Positions 28,173 to 38,888 of a stretch of DNA of 64,000 bases are shown piece by piece (position 1 is the first letter of the stretch; each line of letters starts with the position of its first letter). A program made the translations under genes and the position numbers. Below the pieces are notes generated by a model, which ran no database searches, was not told where the DNA came from, and was given only the letters and a program-made list of their open reading frames with translations. The DNA is from Croceibacter atlanticus HTCC2559 (GTDB taxonomy: Bacteria > Bacteroidota > Bacteroidia > Flavobacteriales > Flavobacteriaceae). The stretch is taken from positions 310,001-374,000 of the forward strand of contig NC_014230.1 in NCBI RefSeq assembly GCF_000196315.1. Reading direction: 5' to 3'.

Positions 28173-28265
28173 ATCCTATTAATTTTGCATTAAGGATTAA
28201 ATGGCATGTTTAAACTCTTTTTAAAACATCTTCTTGTTTTAAAAAAGTGAGTAGTAAAAGCCTGA

Positions 28266-28285
28266 CCCCAAACCAGAGTTTGGGG
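28266..28285. other. Strong hairpin after the DUF2723 gene
   Basis: CCCCAAAC and GTTTGGGG pair around a four-base loop, six bases after the end of the leftward DUF2723 gene. No T run follows directly, so it is either a weak terminator or an mRNA 3' stabilising hairpin. Confidence 0.5.
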
Positions 28286-28291
28286 AATGCC

Positions 28292-31200
28292 CTAGTTTAT
28301 AGAGTCTAAATTGTTTACAGAATCAATTTTAGGAGTTGTTTCTGTACCAAATTCTTGCTCAAATCCTTCAATATACTGCTGCTCTTCTGGAGTAAGCTCT
28401 TCTTCAGGATTCATTTCTTCATCTTCACCATAAAAGTGACGGAACAGCCTAAGGTAATTATTAAATTTCTCTGCTTCTGGTTTCACTAATTCTTCATCTT
28501 GATATATAATTAGTATATCTACCAAGCTTCTGTAACGCTCAATATCTGTTATGATGTCTTCTGCATACCTAAATTGTCTCGACTCTTTAAATCCTGAGTA
28601 ATAGGTTAAATTCTCTTGATATTTAGTGGCAACTTGCCTCCAAATATCTCTAGCTTTTTTCGGCTTACCAATTTCATAATAACCACTTATGAATGGCTCT
28701 AATAATGTGTAAAAGCCATAATAGTCTACCGGCATTTGTTCCATACCCAAGTCTAACATTTCTTCTGCACGCTCAAAGTCTTTCACCTTAATTAGCTCTT
28801 CTATAAGTTTAGCAAGGTTACTACGGTAAACTAAACCATTTTTACGTGTTTCTGGATCATGATAAATATCTGGATCATTACCATTACCCCAATCCCATTC
28901 CTTAACGATATTATACATTTTATCTGTATCTATTCGTCCCATATCGTAAGGGTTCCTTTTGTCTATTGGCGTTCGTATTGGCACAAGTTTATAACACATA
29001 CCATCTAACTGAAGGTAATCTTTCATCCATAGATAATCATCATCTCCATAACTACCACCTGTAAAGTAAATTGGTCGTTTCCACTCATTATTAGCTATTA
29101 CATCTAGCATAATAAGTCTGTTCTTATAAATTATATCACCTTTTAATGTAATGTCTATATAAGGTGCTATTTTCTCTCTGTCTTTTTCTTTTACAATACC
29201 ATGTTCAATAGCATTTGATCCGCTTACTGGCAGTCTTAAGTTTTTAGTTGGAAATGTATTAACTATTTGGCCACTTCTTAATTCTGCCTTTGTGGTTTCA
29301 TTGTCACTCTTTATGTACTTTATCCAATCTTTAATTAGCAATGTATCTCTTACTCTTGGATCTTTTTGATACCAAACGGCATCGTTTACACCATATACAT
29401 AGTTCTTATGCTCTAAAGTTGTAGGTATGCGGTCGCTCTCATAGGCTTTACGACGCATTTGATCTATATACCAATCTGTAGCAAACAAAGCTGTATTTAC
29501 CACACGTACATCTCTGCGATAGCCTTCTATTTCTTGAGCATACCAAAGTGCAAATGTATCGTTATCTCCGATGGTGAATAAAATGGCATTTTCATCACAA
29601 GAGTCAAGATACATTTTAGCCATACTTTGAGCTGTATATCTGTCTGACCTGTCGTGATCATCCCAGTTTTGAGAGGCTAACACTACAGGAACGGCTAATA
29701 AACATACTACTGTAACTGCAGGCGCTAACATTTTAGTAGTGATTTTGTCCTTTAGCATATCATATAATGCATATACTCCAAAACCAATCCACATTGCAAA
29801 CACGTAAAATGATCCTACCAACGCATAATCTCTTTCACGCACTTCGAAAGGACGTTCATTTAAATACACTTTTAACGCTAGTCCTGTAAATAGGAAAAAT
29901 ACCAAGAGTACCCAGAAATTCTTTTTGTCTTTAGTAAACTGAAATACTAACCCTAGTAATCCTAAAAGGAATGGCAAGAAAAAATATGTGTTTCGGGCTT
30001 TATTATTCTTAACGTCTGACGGAAGGTTATCCTGTGAACCTAAACGTAACTCATCTATAAACTTAATACCGCTTAGCCAATTACCGTGAAGGTCATCCAT
30101 CTTACCTTGAACATCATCTTGACGACCAGTGAAATTCCACATGAAATAACGCCAATACATATATCCAAATTGATACTCGATCATATAACCAATATTGGCT
30201 GCAAAGCTTGGTTTTTCTATATCTAAATATTGCCCAAATTGGGTTAGGAATTGATCATAATCTTCTGCATCTATTTGTCCTAAAGCATATTTAGTCTTTA
30301 CATCTGCAACTGCATTTAAAAGTTCTTGTTGATCTCTGTATTCAGGTTTTACGGTAAACTCAAGTTCTCCTATAAAGCCAAGATAATTAGCTTTATGCTC
30401 GGGACTCCACATTCTAGGCAGAAACCCTTTATGATTATCATCTAAATTTTGATTAGCATTCTCCCAATCATTAACGATAACATACTTGCCAGTTTTTTCA
30501 TCTTGCTCGTATTTTGGTTTAGCGTCAGAATATGGATTGTTTTCATCTAATCCACTATACATTTCTGTAAACTGCGGCCCATAAAATAAGTGAGATTCGC
30601 CATACTGCTCTCTGTTATAGTAGGCTAAAAGCTCTCTTGCATTGGCTGGATTATTTTCATTTATAACCGTTCCTGCATTGGCACGTATAGGCAACATTGT
30701 CCAACTAGAGAATCCTATTAAAATAAAGAGAACACAAAGCAGCAAGGTGTTTACATGAACAAAACCCTTTTTACGTGTATAAGTAATACCGAAATAAAAT
30801 CCTGCAATTACAACCAATAACGCAATTATAGTTCCTGAATTAAATGGTAAACCAATAGTGTTAACGAAGAACACCTCAGAAATAGCAAAAAAGCTTAAGC
30901 TATAAGGCAGAAGTAATTTAAATATAAACATTAGTATAGCCACAATGATAACCGTTGCTATAATGAAGTTTTTTGCAGTAACCTCTTTGTAATTTTTAAA
31001 GAAGTAAAGGTATCCTATTGCTGGAATTGCTAAAAGACCCATAAAGTGAACACCAAACAACAATCCTACTATAAAGCAAATAAGAATTAACCAACGGTTA
31101 CCTCTTGGCTTTAACATATCGCGCTCCCAAAGCAAGCCTACATAAAATATAACTGAAAGGATAAAGGTTGCCATTGCATATACCTCTGCCTCTACTGCAT

Positions 31201-31621
31201 TAAACCAAAAGCTATCTGTAAATGTAAATGCTAATGAACCTACTAACGCACTTCCTAAAACTGCTGTTTTTTGACCTGCTGAAAGTGTTTCTGCTTTTCC
31301 TGAAATTTTTCTTATTAAGATAGAAATAGACCAGAACATAAAAAGAATAGTAAATGCACTTGCCAAAACAGACATCATATTTACCATTAGTGCAATTTGC
31401 GAAGACTCTAGAGCAAACACAGAAAACACAGCACCTAACATTTGGTATAATGGCGCTCCTGGCGGATGCCCTATTTCTAACTTAGAGGCTGTTGCTATAT
31501 ACTCACCTGCATCCCAAAAACTAGCTGTAGGCTCGACCGTAAGGGTAAAAGTAATTAATGCGACTGCAAATGCAAACCAGCCAAGTATAGTGTTCCACTT
31601 CGAAAAGTTGAAATCTTTCAT
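28292..31621 (-). CDS. DUF2723 large membrane protein (O-mannosyltransferase-like)
   Basis: A protein of about 1109 residues with a dozen or so membrane spans in its first 700 residues and a soluble C-terminal half. The start is the ATG at 31621 (MKDFNFSKWNTILGWFAFAV); the upstream reading from 31684 adds a non-conserved tail. Family marks are the acidic DAGEYIATASKLEIGHPPGA near residue 40, typical of GT-C glycosyltransferases, and NERPFEVRERDYALVGSFYV near 590. The C-terminal part has helical repeats suggestive of TPRs. By analogy it may transfer a lipid-linked sugar to exported proteins; this is inference. Stands alone between the deacetylase and tRNA-Gln. Confidence 0.88.
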   Translation of the reverse strand: MKDFNFSKWNTILGWFAFAVALITFTLTVEPTASFWDAGEYIATASKLEIGHPPGAPLYQMLGAVFSVFALESSQIALMVNMMSVLASAFTILFMFWSISILIRKISGKAETLSAGQKTAVLGSALVGSLAFTFTDSFWFNAVEAEVYAMATFILSVIFYVGLLWERDMLKPRGNRWLILICFIVGLLFGVHFMGLLAIPAIGYLYFFKNYKEVTAKNFIIATVIIVAILMFIFKLLLPYSLSFFAISEVFFVNTIGLPFNSGTIIALLVVIAGFYFGITYTRKKGFVHVNTLLLCVLFILIGFSSWTMLPIRANAGTVINENNPANARELLAYYNREQYGESHLFYGPQFTEMYSGLDENNPYSDAKPKYEQDEKTGKYVIVNDWENANQNLDDNHKGFLPRMWSPEHKANYLGFIGELEFTVKPEYRDQQELLNAVADVKTKYALGQIDAEDYDQFLTQFGQYLDIEKPSFAANIGYMIEYQFGYMYWRYFMWNFTGRQDDVQGKMDDLHGNWLSGIKFIDELRLGSQDNLPSDVKNNKARNTYFFLPFLLGLLGLVFQFTKDKKNFWVLLVFFLFTGLALKVYLNERPFEVRERDYALVGSFYVFAMWIGFGVYALYDMLKDKITTKMLAPAVTVVCLLAVPVVLASQNWDDHDRSDRYTAQSMAKMYLDSCDENAILFTIGDNDTFALWYAQEIEGYRRDVRVVNTALFATDWYIDQMRRKAYESDRIPTTLEHKNYVYGVNDAVWYQKDPRVRDTLLIKDWIKYIKSDNETTKAELRSGQIVNTFPTKNLRLPVSGSNAIEHGIVKEKDREKIAPYIDITLKGDIIYKNRLIMLDVIANNEWKRPIYFTGGSYGDDDYLWMKDYLQLDGMCYKLVPIRTPIDKRNPYDMGRIDTDKMYNIVKEWDWGNGNDPDIYHDPETRKNGLVYRSNLAKLIEELIKVKDFERAEEMLDLGMEQMPVDYYGFYTLLEPFISGYYEIGKPKKARDIWRQVATKYQENLTYYSGFKESRQFRYAEDIITDIERYRSLVDILIIYQDEELVKPEAEKFNNYLRLFRHFYGEDEEMNPEEELTPEEQQYIEGFEQEFGTETTPKIDSVNNLDSIN

Positions 31622-31727
31622 AGTATAATTAAATAGGTAATTGGCGAATTTACTAAATTCAACCTGATTAGGTAGACAACGCAACCAAATTCATATTATT
31701 TTAGAAAAATATTTTTTTGAAAGTATG

Positions 31728-31758
31728 TTTGGAATATTCAAGAAATGTTTTAAATTTG
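31728..31758 (+). promoter_or_regulatory. Promoter of tRNA-Gln
   Basis: TTTG at 31728-31731 and TAAATTTG at 31751-31758 are separated by exactly 19 bases, a perfect Bacteroidota housekeeping promoter, 38 bases before the tRNA. Confidence 0.8.
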
Positions 31759-31796
31759 CACTCTCAATTACAAAAAAGCACAACGCTTAGTAATTT

Positions 31797-31869
31797 TGGC
31801 CTATGGTGTAATTGGCAACACGTCTGTTTTTGGTACAGAAGAGTCTAGGTTCGAGACCTAGTGGGCCAA
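31797..31869 (+). tRNA. tRNA-Gln (anticodon TTG)
   Basis: A full cloverleaf can be drawn. The acceptor is TGGCCTA with TGGGCCA (one G-T pair), the anticodon stem TCTGT/ACAGA encloses the loop TTTTGGT, and the T arm is CTAGG-TTCGAGA-CCTAG. The anticodon is TTG, reading CAA and probably CAG. CCA is not encoded. It has its own promoter and terminator, so it is a single-gene unit. Confidence 0.95.
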
Positions 31870-31875
31870 CAAAAA

Positions 31876-31903
31876 ACTCCGAGTTTATACTCGGAGTTTT
31901 TTT
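31876..31903. terminator. Bidirectional terminator after tRNA-Gln
   Basis: ACTCCGAG and CTCGGAGT pair around a six-base loop, with a T run to the right and an A run to the left. It serves tRNA-Gln (+) and the convergent polyferredoxin gene (-). Confidence 0.9.
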
Positions 31904-31914
31904 ATGCCTTATTT

Positions 31915-33816
31915 TTAGTTGTGTTGCTTTAGGTAATCCATTAAGTTAACATCATTACCCAATAAAATATCGTTTGAATTTATACGGCCATTCATAGAGT
32001 CGTTTTCTAATTTCAATACACCTCTAGGGCATACGGCAGAACAAATACCGCAACCAACACAAGAAGACCTTACAATATTCTCCCCTTTTTGAGCATATGC
32101 TCTAACATCTATCCCCATTTCACAATATGTAGAGCAGTTTCCGCAAGAAATACACTGCCCTCCGTTTGTGGTAATTCTAAACTTAGAAAGTAAACGCTGC
32201 TGAAAGCCTAATATAGCTGCCATTGGACACCCAAAACGACACCAAACACGTGAACCGAATATAGGATAAAACCCTACACCTATAACACCGCTAAAAATGG
32301 CTCCAATTAAAAATCCGTAAGCTTTTCTTAATTGGTAAGCATCAAACAAAAATAACTTACCTGGTGAACTAAAATATGTAATTAGCAATAATGATATTAC
32401 CACTACAAAATAACCTATTGCTCCATATTGGGCATCTTTAGCTAATTCCTCTCTTTTAAAAAGCATAGCCCAACCAAAAACAAGTGTTAGTAGAATTACA
32501 ATAAACCAAATAAAGAATTCTTTACTTATTAAGAAATCATCATACACTTTTACATCTTGATTGGCAGCTACTTCAAAATCTGGAGATTGTACTAATGCAT
32601 TTTGCAACACTACATTCTCACCATTTTTAGCCTTTTTTAAAGCCTCTTCCTGCTCAGCTTCATTTACAACAATATAATCTATTGTTAAAGGCACGCTACT
32701 TTGAATAGTTGGTGTGCTGCTTGATTTATTTATAAACACAACACCTTTTGCATTGGCTTGTTGAGCAGCTAAAATTTTATCACCAATAGGCTTGTCGCCT
32801 TCTTCACTCATAAAGACGACTTTGTTATCCAGATTACTCCATTCTGATATCGAGCTAGACTCATTTCCTTGCAAATAAGAAAACACCACCGCTACCGTCA
32901 TTACGGTTACAAAAACCACAACACTATGTATTACCCAACGTTCAATTTTCCAAGCAGTTTGACTTTTATCACTCAAGTGCCTAAAAGGATCTCCAGCTGT
33001 TTCTGCCAGACCACCACAACCACATACCCAAGAGCAATACCAACGTTTTCCATATTTATAGGTAAGTATTGGAGTGATAACAAATATTGAAAGAAGCCCA
33101 AAGATGAGCATTATAAGCCCAACGTTTCCAGCGCTTAAAAATTCATCTATCTTATACCCAGCAAACAGCTCATAATTTAATGGCCAAATGTTTTTAAAAT
33201 CATAATAAGGCTGGTTTAATCTTACTAGTATTTCCGGTATTATAAATGCGAAAGCAGTTTGAAAAAACATTACAGAAATGGTTCTTACTACTTCATAGGT
33301 GTTATTTCTATATTTCCAAATAAATTTTATTCCGAATGCAAAGATGGCTAATGTATAGAGTGTACCGTACAAAAACCATTGGCTTGCTGGATTACCGCTT
33401 AACAATTTACTTAATGGGTCAAATAAAGCTATTACTCCTGTGTTATCACCATCACTTACCAAGCCTAAATATTGCGGATAAAAATATAGTACAACATAAA
33501 ACCCAGTCATAGCAATGCCTAATATCCAACCCCATAAACCGCGACTGGTAATTGATTTAAACATGACACCATCATTTTTAATACCTTCATGTTTATTAGA
33601 ATAAGCTCCATAGGAAAAAGCTACGATACCTGCCAGCATCATTAGAAGCGATAGTGACAATGCTATAGTTTTGTTCGGAAAATTAACGTTTAGGAGTGCT
33701 AAAAGTAAAATCCCCAAACCAACAACACCTACAGCAGTACTAATTTTTTGAATGGTATTTAATGCTTTTGGTGGTTGTCCTCCCGTAAGAGACATGTTAT
33801 GTTCTATTCTACTCAT
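31915..33816 (-). CDS. Membrane polyferredoxin (NosR/NapH-like 4Fe-4S protein)
   Basis: A 633-residue membrane iron-sulfur protein. Spans lie near 27-45, 52-70, 93-113, 147-165, 180-195, 230-252, 290-312, 430-450 and later. The C-terminus has VWCRFGCPMAAILG followed by two 4Fe-4S ferredoxin motifs, CISCGNCSTYCEMG and CVGCGICSAVCPRG. An earlier YCSWVCGCGGL is also present. Residues about 325-410, between spans, resemble a protease-associated (PA) fold. It starts four bases inside the upstream flavoprotein gene, so the pair is coupled. Likely role: moving electrons from NAD(P)H via the flavoprotein into the membrane; acceptor unknown. Confidence 0.82.
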   Translation of the reverse strand: MSRIEHNMSLTGGQPPKALNTIQKISTAVGVVGLGILLLALLNVNFPNKTIALSLSLLMMLAGIVAFSYGAYSNKHEGIKNDGVMFKSITSRGLWGWILGIAMTGFYVVLYFYPQYLGLVSDGDNTGVIALFDPLSKLLSGNPASQWFLYGTLYTLAIFAFGIKFIWKYRNNTYEVVRTISVMFFQTAFAFIIPEILVRLNQPYYDFKNIWPLNYELFAGYKIDEFLSAGNVGLIMLIFGLLSIFVITPILTYKYGKRWYCSWVCGCGGLAETAGDPFRHLSDKSQTAWKIERWVIHSVVVFVTVMTVAVVFSYLQGNESSSISEWSNLDNKVVFMSEEGDKPIGDKILAAQQANAKGVVFINKSSSTPTIQSSVPLTIDYIVVNEAEQEEALKKAKNGENVVLQNALVQSPDFEVAANQDVKVYDDFLISKEFFIWFIVILLTLVFGWAMLFKREELAKDAQYGAIGYFVVVISLLLITYFSSPGKLFLFDAYQLRKAYGFLIGAIFSGVIGVGFYPIFGSRVWCRFGCPMAAILGFQQRLLSKFRITTNGGQCISCGNCSTYCEMGIDVRAYAQKGENIVRSSCVGCGICSAVCPRGVLKLENDSMNGRINSNDILLGNDVNLMDYLKQHN

Positions 33817-35126
33817 AGCTTTGTTGTGTTAGTTGTTTTTGAAGACAAATGATTCTTGAAAGATATTTGAATATTACTTTCTAATTTTTTATAAAACTCA
33901 GGGTCAAAATTGGCTTTACGCAAGTTGTCCACCACATGAGCAACATTTTGATTTTCATTTAACCAAGAATCAAACGTTTCGTGTTTCATTCTTATGCCAA
34001 ACGTATTTATACCTAAAAACTTAAGAGTTTCTTCGTGATATGCAATTGTTAACCACTGGTTTCCTTCTGGATTTTTCCAATGAAAATGGGTTTCACCTTC
34101 TTTTTTATTTTCATCATTAAATACCCAACCATAAGTTTGATACTCTACATCAAAAAATTTTGCACTGTTAAACCAATTTCCAGGATTATATGGCATGGTT
34201 TTTCCACAAATTGTTTGTGCTACAGTTTCACCCATCATTCTTCCTGTATACCAAACAGCCTCAACAGGTTTTCTATATCCTATAGCTTCATGTTGCTGTG
34301 CACAATCTCCAATTGCATAAATATCTTTAACGTTGGTCTCTAATTTTCTGTTTACTAAAATCCCTTTATCTGTTGCAATACCTGAACCTTCTAAAAAATT
34401 AATATTAGGCTTAACTCCAGTGCAAATCCCTACAACATCGCAGGAAATTTCTTCACCAGAATCTGTAAGAACAGCTCTAACATTCCCATTGTTATCACCA
34501 AGTATTTTGTCAAGATTAGTTTCAGGCTTTAAAGAAATGCCGTGTGAGAGAATGTGCTCAGAAATATGTTTTGCATCATTTTCAGGTAAAACACTATTCC
34601 AGAAATAAGACTCCCTAATTAAAAAGGTAACTGGAATTTTTCTAGTTGAAAGCATTTCTGCCAACTCCACTCCTATTAAGCCTCCACCAATAATTACAGC
34701 GTGTTTACAGTTTTCTGTATTATTTTCTAAAGCTTGAACATCTTGAATATTAACTAGACCTTGCACACCATTTAAACTTAAACCTTCCCAACCATATGTA
34801 GCCGTTTGAGAGCCTGTTGCTAATATTAACTTATCATAGCCTAAAAGATCATTGTTTTTAAATTGAAGTTGTTTATTTTCAGTATCAACTGAAACTACAT
34901 AGCCTTGTTTTAATTCTATTCTATTTTTTTCCCAAAACCAATCCTCGTATGGTTTAGTATGCTCATACTTCATGTGTCCCATATAAATATACATTAATGC
35001 CGTACGTGAATAAAAGTGCTCAGTTTCTGAAGAAATAACAGTAATACGATAATCTGATAGTTTCCTGATGTGTCTTGCTGCAGTAATACCAGATATACCA
35101 TTACCAATTATAACAATGTGTTTCAT
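33813..35126 (-). CDS. FAD-dependent NAD(P)H oxidoreductase
   Basis: A 437-residue two-dinucleotide-domain flavoprotein of the ferredoxin/rubredoxin reductase type. The N-terminal FAD fold has IVIIGNGISGITAARHIR. The NAD(P) fold has HAVIIGGGLIGVELAEMLST near residue 140. The second FAD motif is IYAIGDCAQQHEA near 268. The C-terminal 130 residues (WFNSAKFFDVEYQTYGWVFN and beyond) are a family-specific extension. No cysteine pair of the disulfide reductase kind is present. Its stop overlaps the start of the polyferredoxin gene (ATGA), so it probably feeds electrons to that protein. Confidence 0.85.
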   Translation of the reverse strand: MKHIVIIGNGISGITAARHIRKLSDYRITVISSETEHFYSRTALMYIYMGHMKYEHTKPYEDWFWEKNRIELKQGYVVSVDTENKQLQFKNNDLLGYDKLILATGSQTATYGWEGLSLNGVQGLVNIQDVQALENNTENCKHAVIIGGGLIGVELAEMLSTRKIPVTFLIRESYFWNSVLPENDAKHISEHILSHGISLKPETNLDKILGDNNGNVRAVLTDSGEEISCDVVGICTGVKPNINFLEGSGIATDKGILVNRKLETNVKDIYAIGDCAQQHEAIGYRKPVEAVWYTGRMMGETVAQTICGKTMPYNPGNWFNSAKFFDVEYQTYGWVFNDENKKEGETHFHWKNPEGNQWLTIAYHEETLKFLGINTFGIRMKHETFDSWLNENQNVAHVVDNLRKANFDPEFYKKLESNIQISFKNHLSSKTTNTTKL

Positions 35127-35362
35127 ACAAGGTGAGTTTTGCAGTATTTGACACTGCTTTTGAAATATATATTAATGTAGGTCGTCATTAAAGATAAAAA
35201 CTTAAGACCACATTTAGTATTTAGAATGGTTATAAAAGGTAGAACACTGTTAAGTTATAGTTTTTACAAACTAAAGTACTTCTAGTTCAAAACATTACTG
35301 TAAGCTTATGTAATTATTGTTTATAATACACGACTTAAATTTTAATAAACACATTTTATTTT

Positions 35363-36079
35363 ATGAAAAAGTTGCTTTTAATAGCTTTATGTATACTTAC
35401 AGGCGTTAGTCACGCACAATCTACTGCATCTTTTTTCAAAAAAGCTGATCTAGTTTTTAATACATACGTAAAGCAAAATAAGGTAGATTATAAAGCAATT
35501 TCAGAAGATTCAGATTTACTTGACGATGCATTAAATGATGCAAAAAACATAAGCGTATCTTTACTTAACAGCAAAACTTATCAAGCCTTTTGGATTAACA
35601 CGTATAATCTTTTAGTTATTAAAGGGATTAGTGATTCTTATCCTATTAAGTCTCCATTAGATATAGATGGATTCTTTGATACCACCACATATTCTGTAGG
35701 CGGAAAAAAAGTTACTTTAAATGATATCGAAAACAAATTATTAAGAGAGAAATTTCCAAATGAGCCTCGTTTTCATTTTGTGCTAGTTTGTGGTGCACTA
35801 AGTTGTCCTCCAATTATAGATCACGCCTATTCTCCTAATTTTTTAGATAAACAATTACAAGAGCAAACTGTAAAAGCCATTAACAATCCTAATTTTTTAA
35901 AAGTGAATGACACTTCAGTGGCTTTTTCTCAAATCATGGAATGGTACAATGAGGACTTCACTAAGAATGGACAATCTTTAATTCAATTTTCAAACGCTTT
36001 TAGAAGCACTAAGATTCCAGAAGATGCTAAGGTTACTTTTTATCCCTATGATTGGACATTAAATGATATAACTAAATAA
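35363..36079 (+). CDS. DUF547 exported protein
   Basis: A 238-residue protein with a signal peptide (MKKLLLIALCILTGVSHAQS). It shows the marks of DUF547: TYQAFWINTYNLLVIKGI near residue 72, FHFVLVCGALSCPPI near 138 and a late EWYNEDFTKNG near 191. The conserved cysteines (CGALSC) and the WxNxYN-type motif suggest a papain-like or glutamine-transferase-like fold, but the function of the family is not known to me. Single gene with no visible partner. The 236 bases before it show no clear promoter or repeat. Confidence 0.85.
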   Translation: MKKLLLIALCILTGVSHAQSTASFFKKADLVFNTYVKQNKVDYKAISEDSDLLDDALNDAKNISVSLLNSKTYQAFWINTYNLLVIKGISDSYPIKSPLDIDGFFDTTTYSVGGKKVTLNDIENKLLREKFPNEPRFHFVLVCGALSCPPIIDHAYSPNFLDKQLQEQTVKAINNPNFLKVNDTSVAFSQIMEWYNEDFTKNGQSLIQFSNAFRSTKIPEDAKVTFYPYDWTLNDITK

Positions 36080-36184
36080 TTTATTAAAGCACATATTTCG
36101 CCACTATCGTTTCAACCTCGAAGCTTAAAAATTTTGCGGTTGATTCGTAGTCGGCATTTTAAATTTAGGGTGCTTAATAACCGT

Positions 36185-36694
36185 TTAAGCTATCCATTTT
36201 CCATTATTAGCTACGGTTGAATCCCATACACCTATGCCGAACTTATCTGCTAATAACATCCCTTGATTAATTGCAGCTTTTTTATCTTCATAAGAGACTA
36301 TTTTCCAATGCTGATTGCGGTCATACCACAAACTAACTTGGTATTCATAGGCTTTATACTTGAAAACAGATATATAATCTAAGCTCTTAAAGTCTTTCCA
36401 CCTTCCAAAGGTTATTCTAGATATCGCATATTGTTTCTTATATCTATTATTATCAATATCAAAAACAATATTTGTTTGCATAGAAAAACGTACAGCCACT
36501 CCTGTTAATACTATAGCCGATTGCAGCATACCAGAAATAGATTTCATTTTGCTTAAGGATTCACCAAACCTAAAATTTGCAAAAAAGGTGTAGAGTAAAA
36601 CTACCACACAGGTATAACAAGCTGCCGCAATTAGAAGATGCCAAATTGGTCTTCGACTGTCTGAAATTATGATATTATTTGGCTTCTGAATCAT
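36185..36694 (-). CDS. Small membrane protein of unknown function
   Basis: A 169-residue protein with two membrane spans near the N-terminus (WHLLIAAACYTCVVVLLYTF and a second near residues 52-68). A beta-rich cytoplasmic domain follows, with the strands FDIDNNRYKKQYAISR, DYISVFKYKAYEYQVSLWY and HWKIVSYEDKKAAINQG. The layout recalls PH-like domains behind a membrane hairpin. No catalytic motif. It lies downstream of atpC on the same strand but is separated from it by a terminator, so it is probably transcribed alone. Confidence 0.65.
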   Translation of the reverse strand: MIQKPNNIIISDSRRPIWHLLIAAACYTCVVVLLYTFFANFRFGESLSKMKSISGMLQSAIVLTGVAVRFSMQTNIVFDIDNNRYKKQYAISRITFGRWKDFKSLDYISVFKYKAYEYQVSLWYDRNQHWKIVSYEDKKAAINQGMLLADKFGIGVWDSTVANNGKWIA

Positions 36695-36712
36695 TAATTT
36701 AAATGTATAAAA

Positions 36713-36740
36713 AAACCTGTAAAGAAAACTTTACAGGTTT
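36713..36740. terminator. Terminator after atpC
   Basis: A 12-bp perfect stem (AAACCTGTAAAG and complement) with a four-base loop. On the minus strand it is followed by a T run, so it ends the atpD-atpC transcript; T residues also follow on the plus strand. Confidence 0.88.
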
Positions 36741-36764
36741 TAAATATATACTAAAGCTTGTAAT

Positions 36765-37043
36765 TTAGTCTGCTAGAACAATAACTTTATTGTCTTTCAT
36801 TTCAATTACGCCACCTTTTACAGCAAATGTCCATTTACCGTTTTCATCTTTCTTGAAAAGCTTGCGTACATTTTCTGAAATAGAAACATCTCCATTAAAA
36901 CGCACTTTACCTTTTTCTAAGATAGACACAATAGGCGCGTGATTATCTAACATTTGAAACTCACCGTTAATACCTGGTACGGTAACGCTTTCAACTTCGC
37001 TAGTTAATATCACAGCTTCTGGTGTTACAATTTCTAAAAACAT
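36765..37043 (-). CDS. atpC: ATP synthase epsilon subunit
   Basis: Part of the central stalk of F1Fo ATP synthase. Only the N-terminal beta-sandwich domain is present in its 92 residues (MFLEIVTPEAVILTSEVESV, then VPGINGEFQMLDNHAPIVSI). The C-terminal helical hairpin, which in longer homologues inhibits ATP hydrolysis, is absent. Short epsilon subunits of this size are usual in Flavobacteriia, so this is not a truncation. It follows atpD by 80 bases; the other ATP synthase genes are not in the window. Confidence 0.94.
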   Translation of the reverse strand: MFLEIVTPEAVILTSEVESVTVPGINGEFQMLDNHAPIVSILEKGKVRFNGDVSISENVRKLFKKDENGKWTFAVKGGVIEMKDNKVIVLAD

Positions 37044-37123
37044 AATTGTTCGTTTTTAGTAGTTAGTAATTAATAATTAGCAGATTAAAATAGAGCTAAC
37101 TACTTTTACGTCGTACTTAATTA

Positions 37124-38632
<1,509 letters not shown>

Positions 38633-38698
38633 CTAAATGGTTTTTAGTGTATTTAGCTTATATAAAATAGGATACAAGTACCCTTCATTTTCAAGGTG

Positions 38699-38727
38699 CA
38701 AAGATAGTTTTTTAATTTAAAATGCAA
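38699..38727 (-). promoter_or_regulatory. Promoter of atpD-atpC
   Basis: On the minus strand TTG (38727-38725) is followed after 18 bases by TATCTTTG (38706-38699), an exact TAnnTTTG, about 70 bases before the atpD start. Confidence 0.65.
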
Positions 38728-38822
38728 TACGGAAATTTTGAAGTTTTTTGAATACATATATTTATATTTAATACAACCACTACTAAAGCACTGTACTTTA
38801 TATAAACTATTATACACTAGCC

Positions 38823-38856
38823 AAAAACAAAAGAGCCCTAATTAAATTAGAGCTCC
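38823..38856 (-). terminator. Terminator after glmS
   Basis: On the minus strand a 12-bp stem (GGAGCTCTAATT with AATTAGGGCTCT, two G-T pairs) is followed by a T-rich stretch, 32 bases after the glmS stop. Confidence 0.8.
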
Positions 38857-38888
38857 TTTAAATTTATAGTATTCCATTTTCAAGACAA

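Noticed and set aside
28266-28285. Calling the CCCCAAAC hairpin a terminator
   Set aside because: No T run follows directly on either strand; listed as a hairpin only.
36765-37043. Truncated pseudogene of atpC
   Set aside because: Short epsilon subunits are usual in this lineage and the frame is intact with a normal terminator after it.
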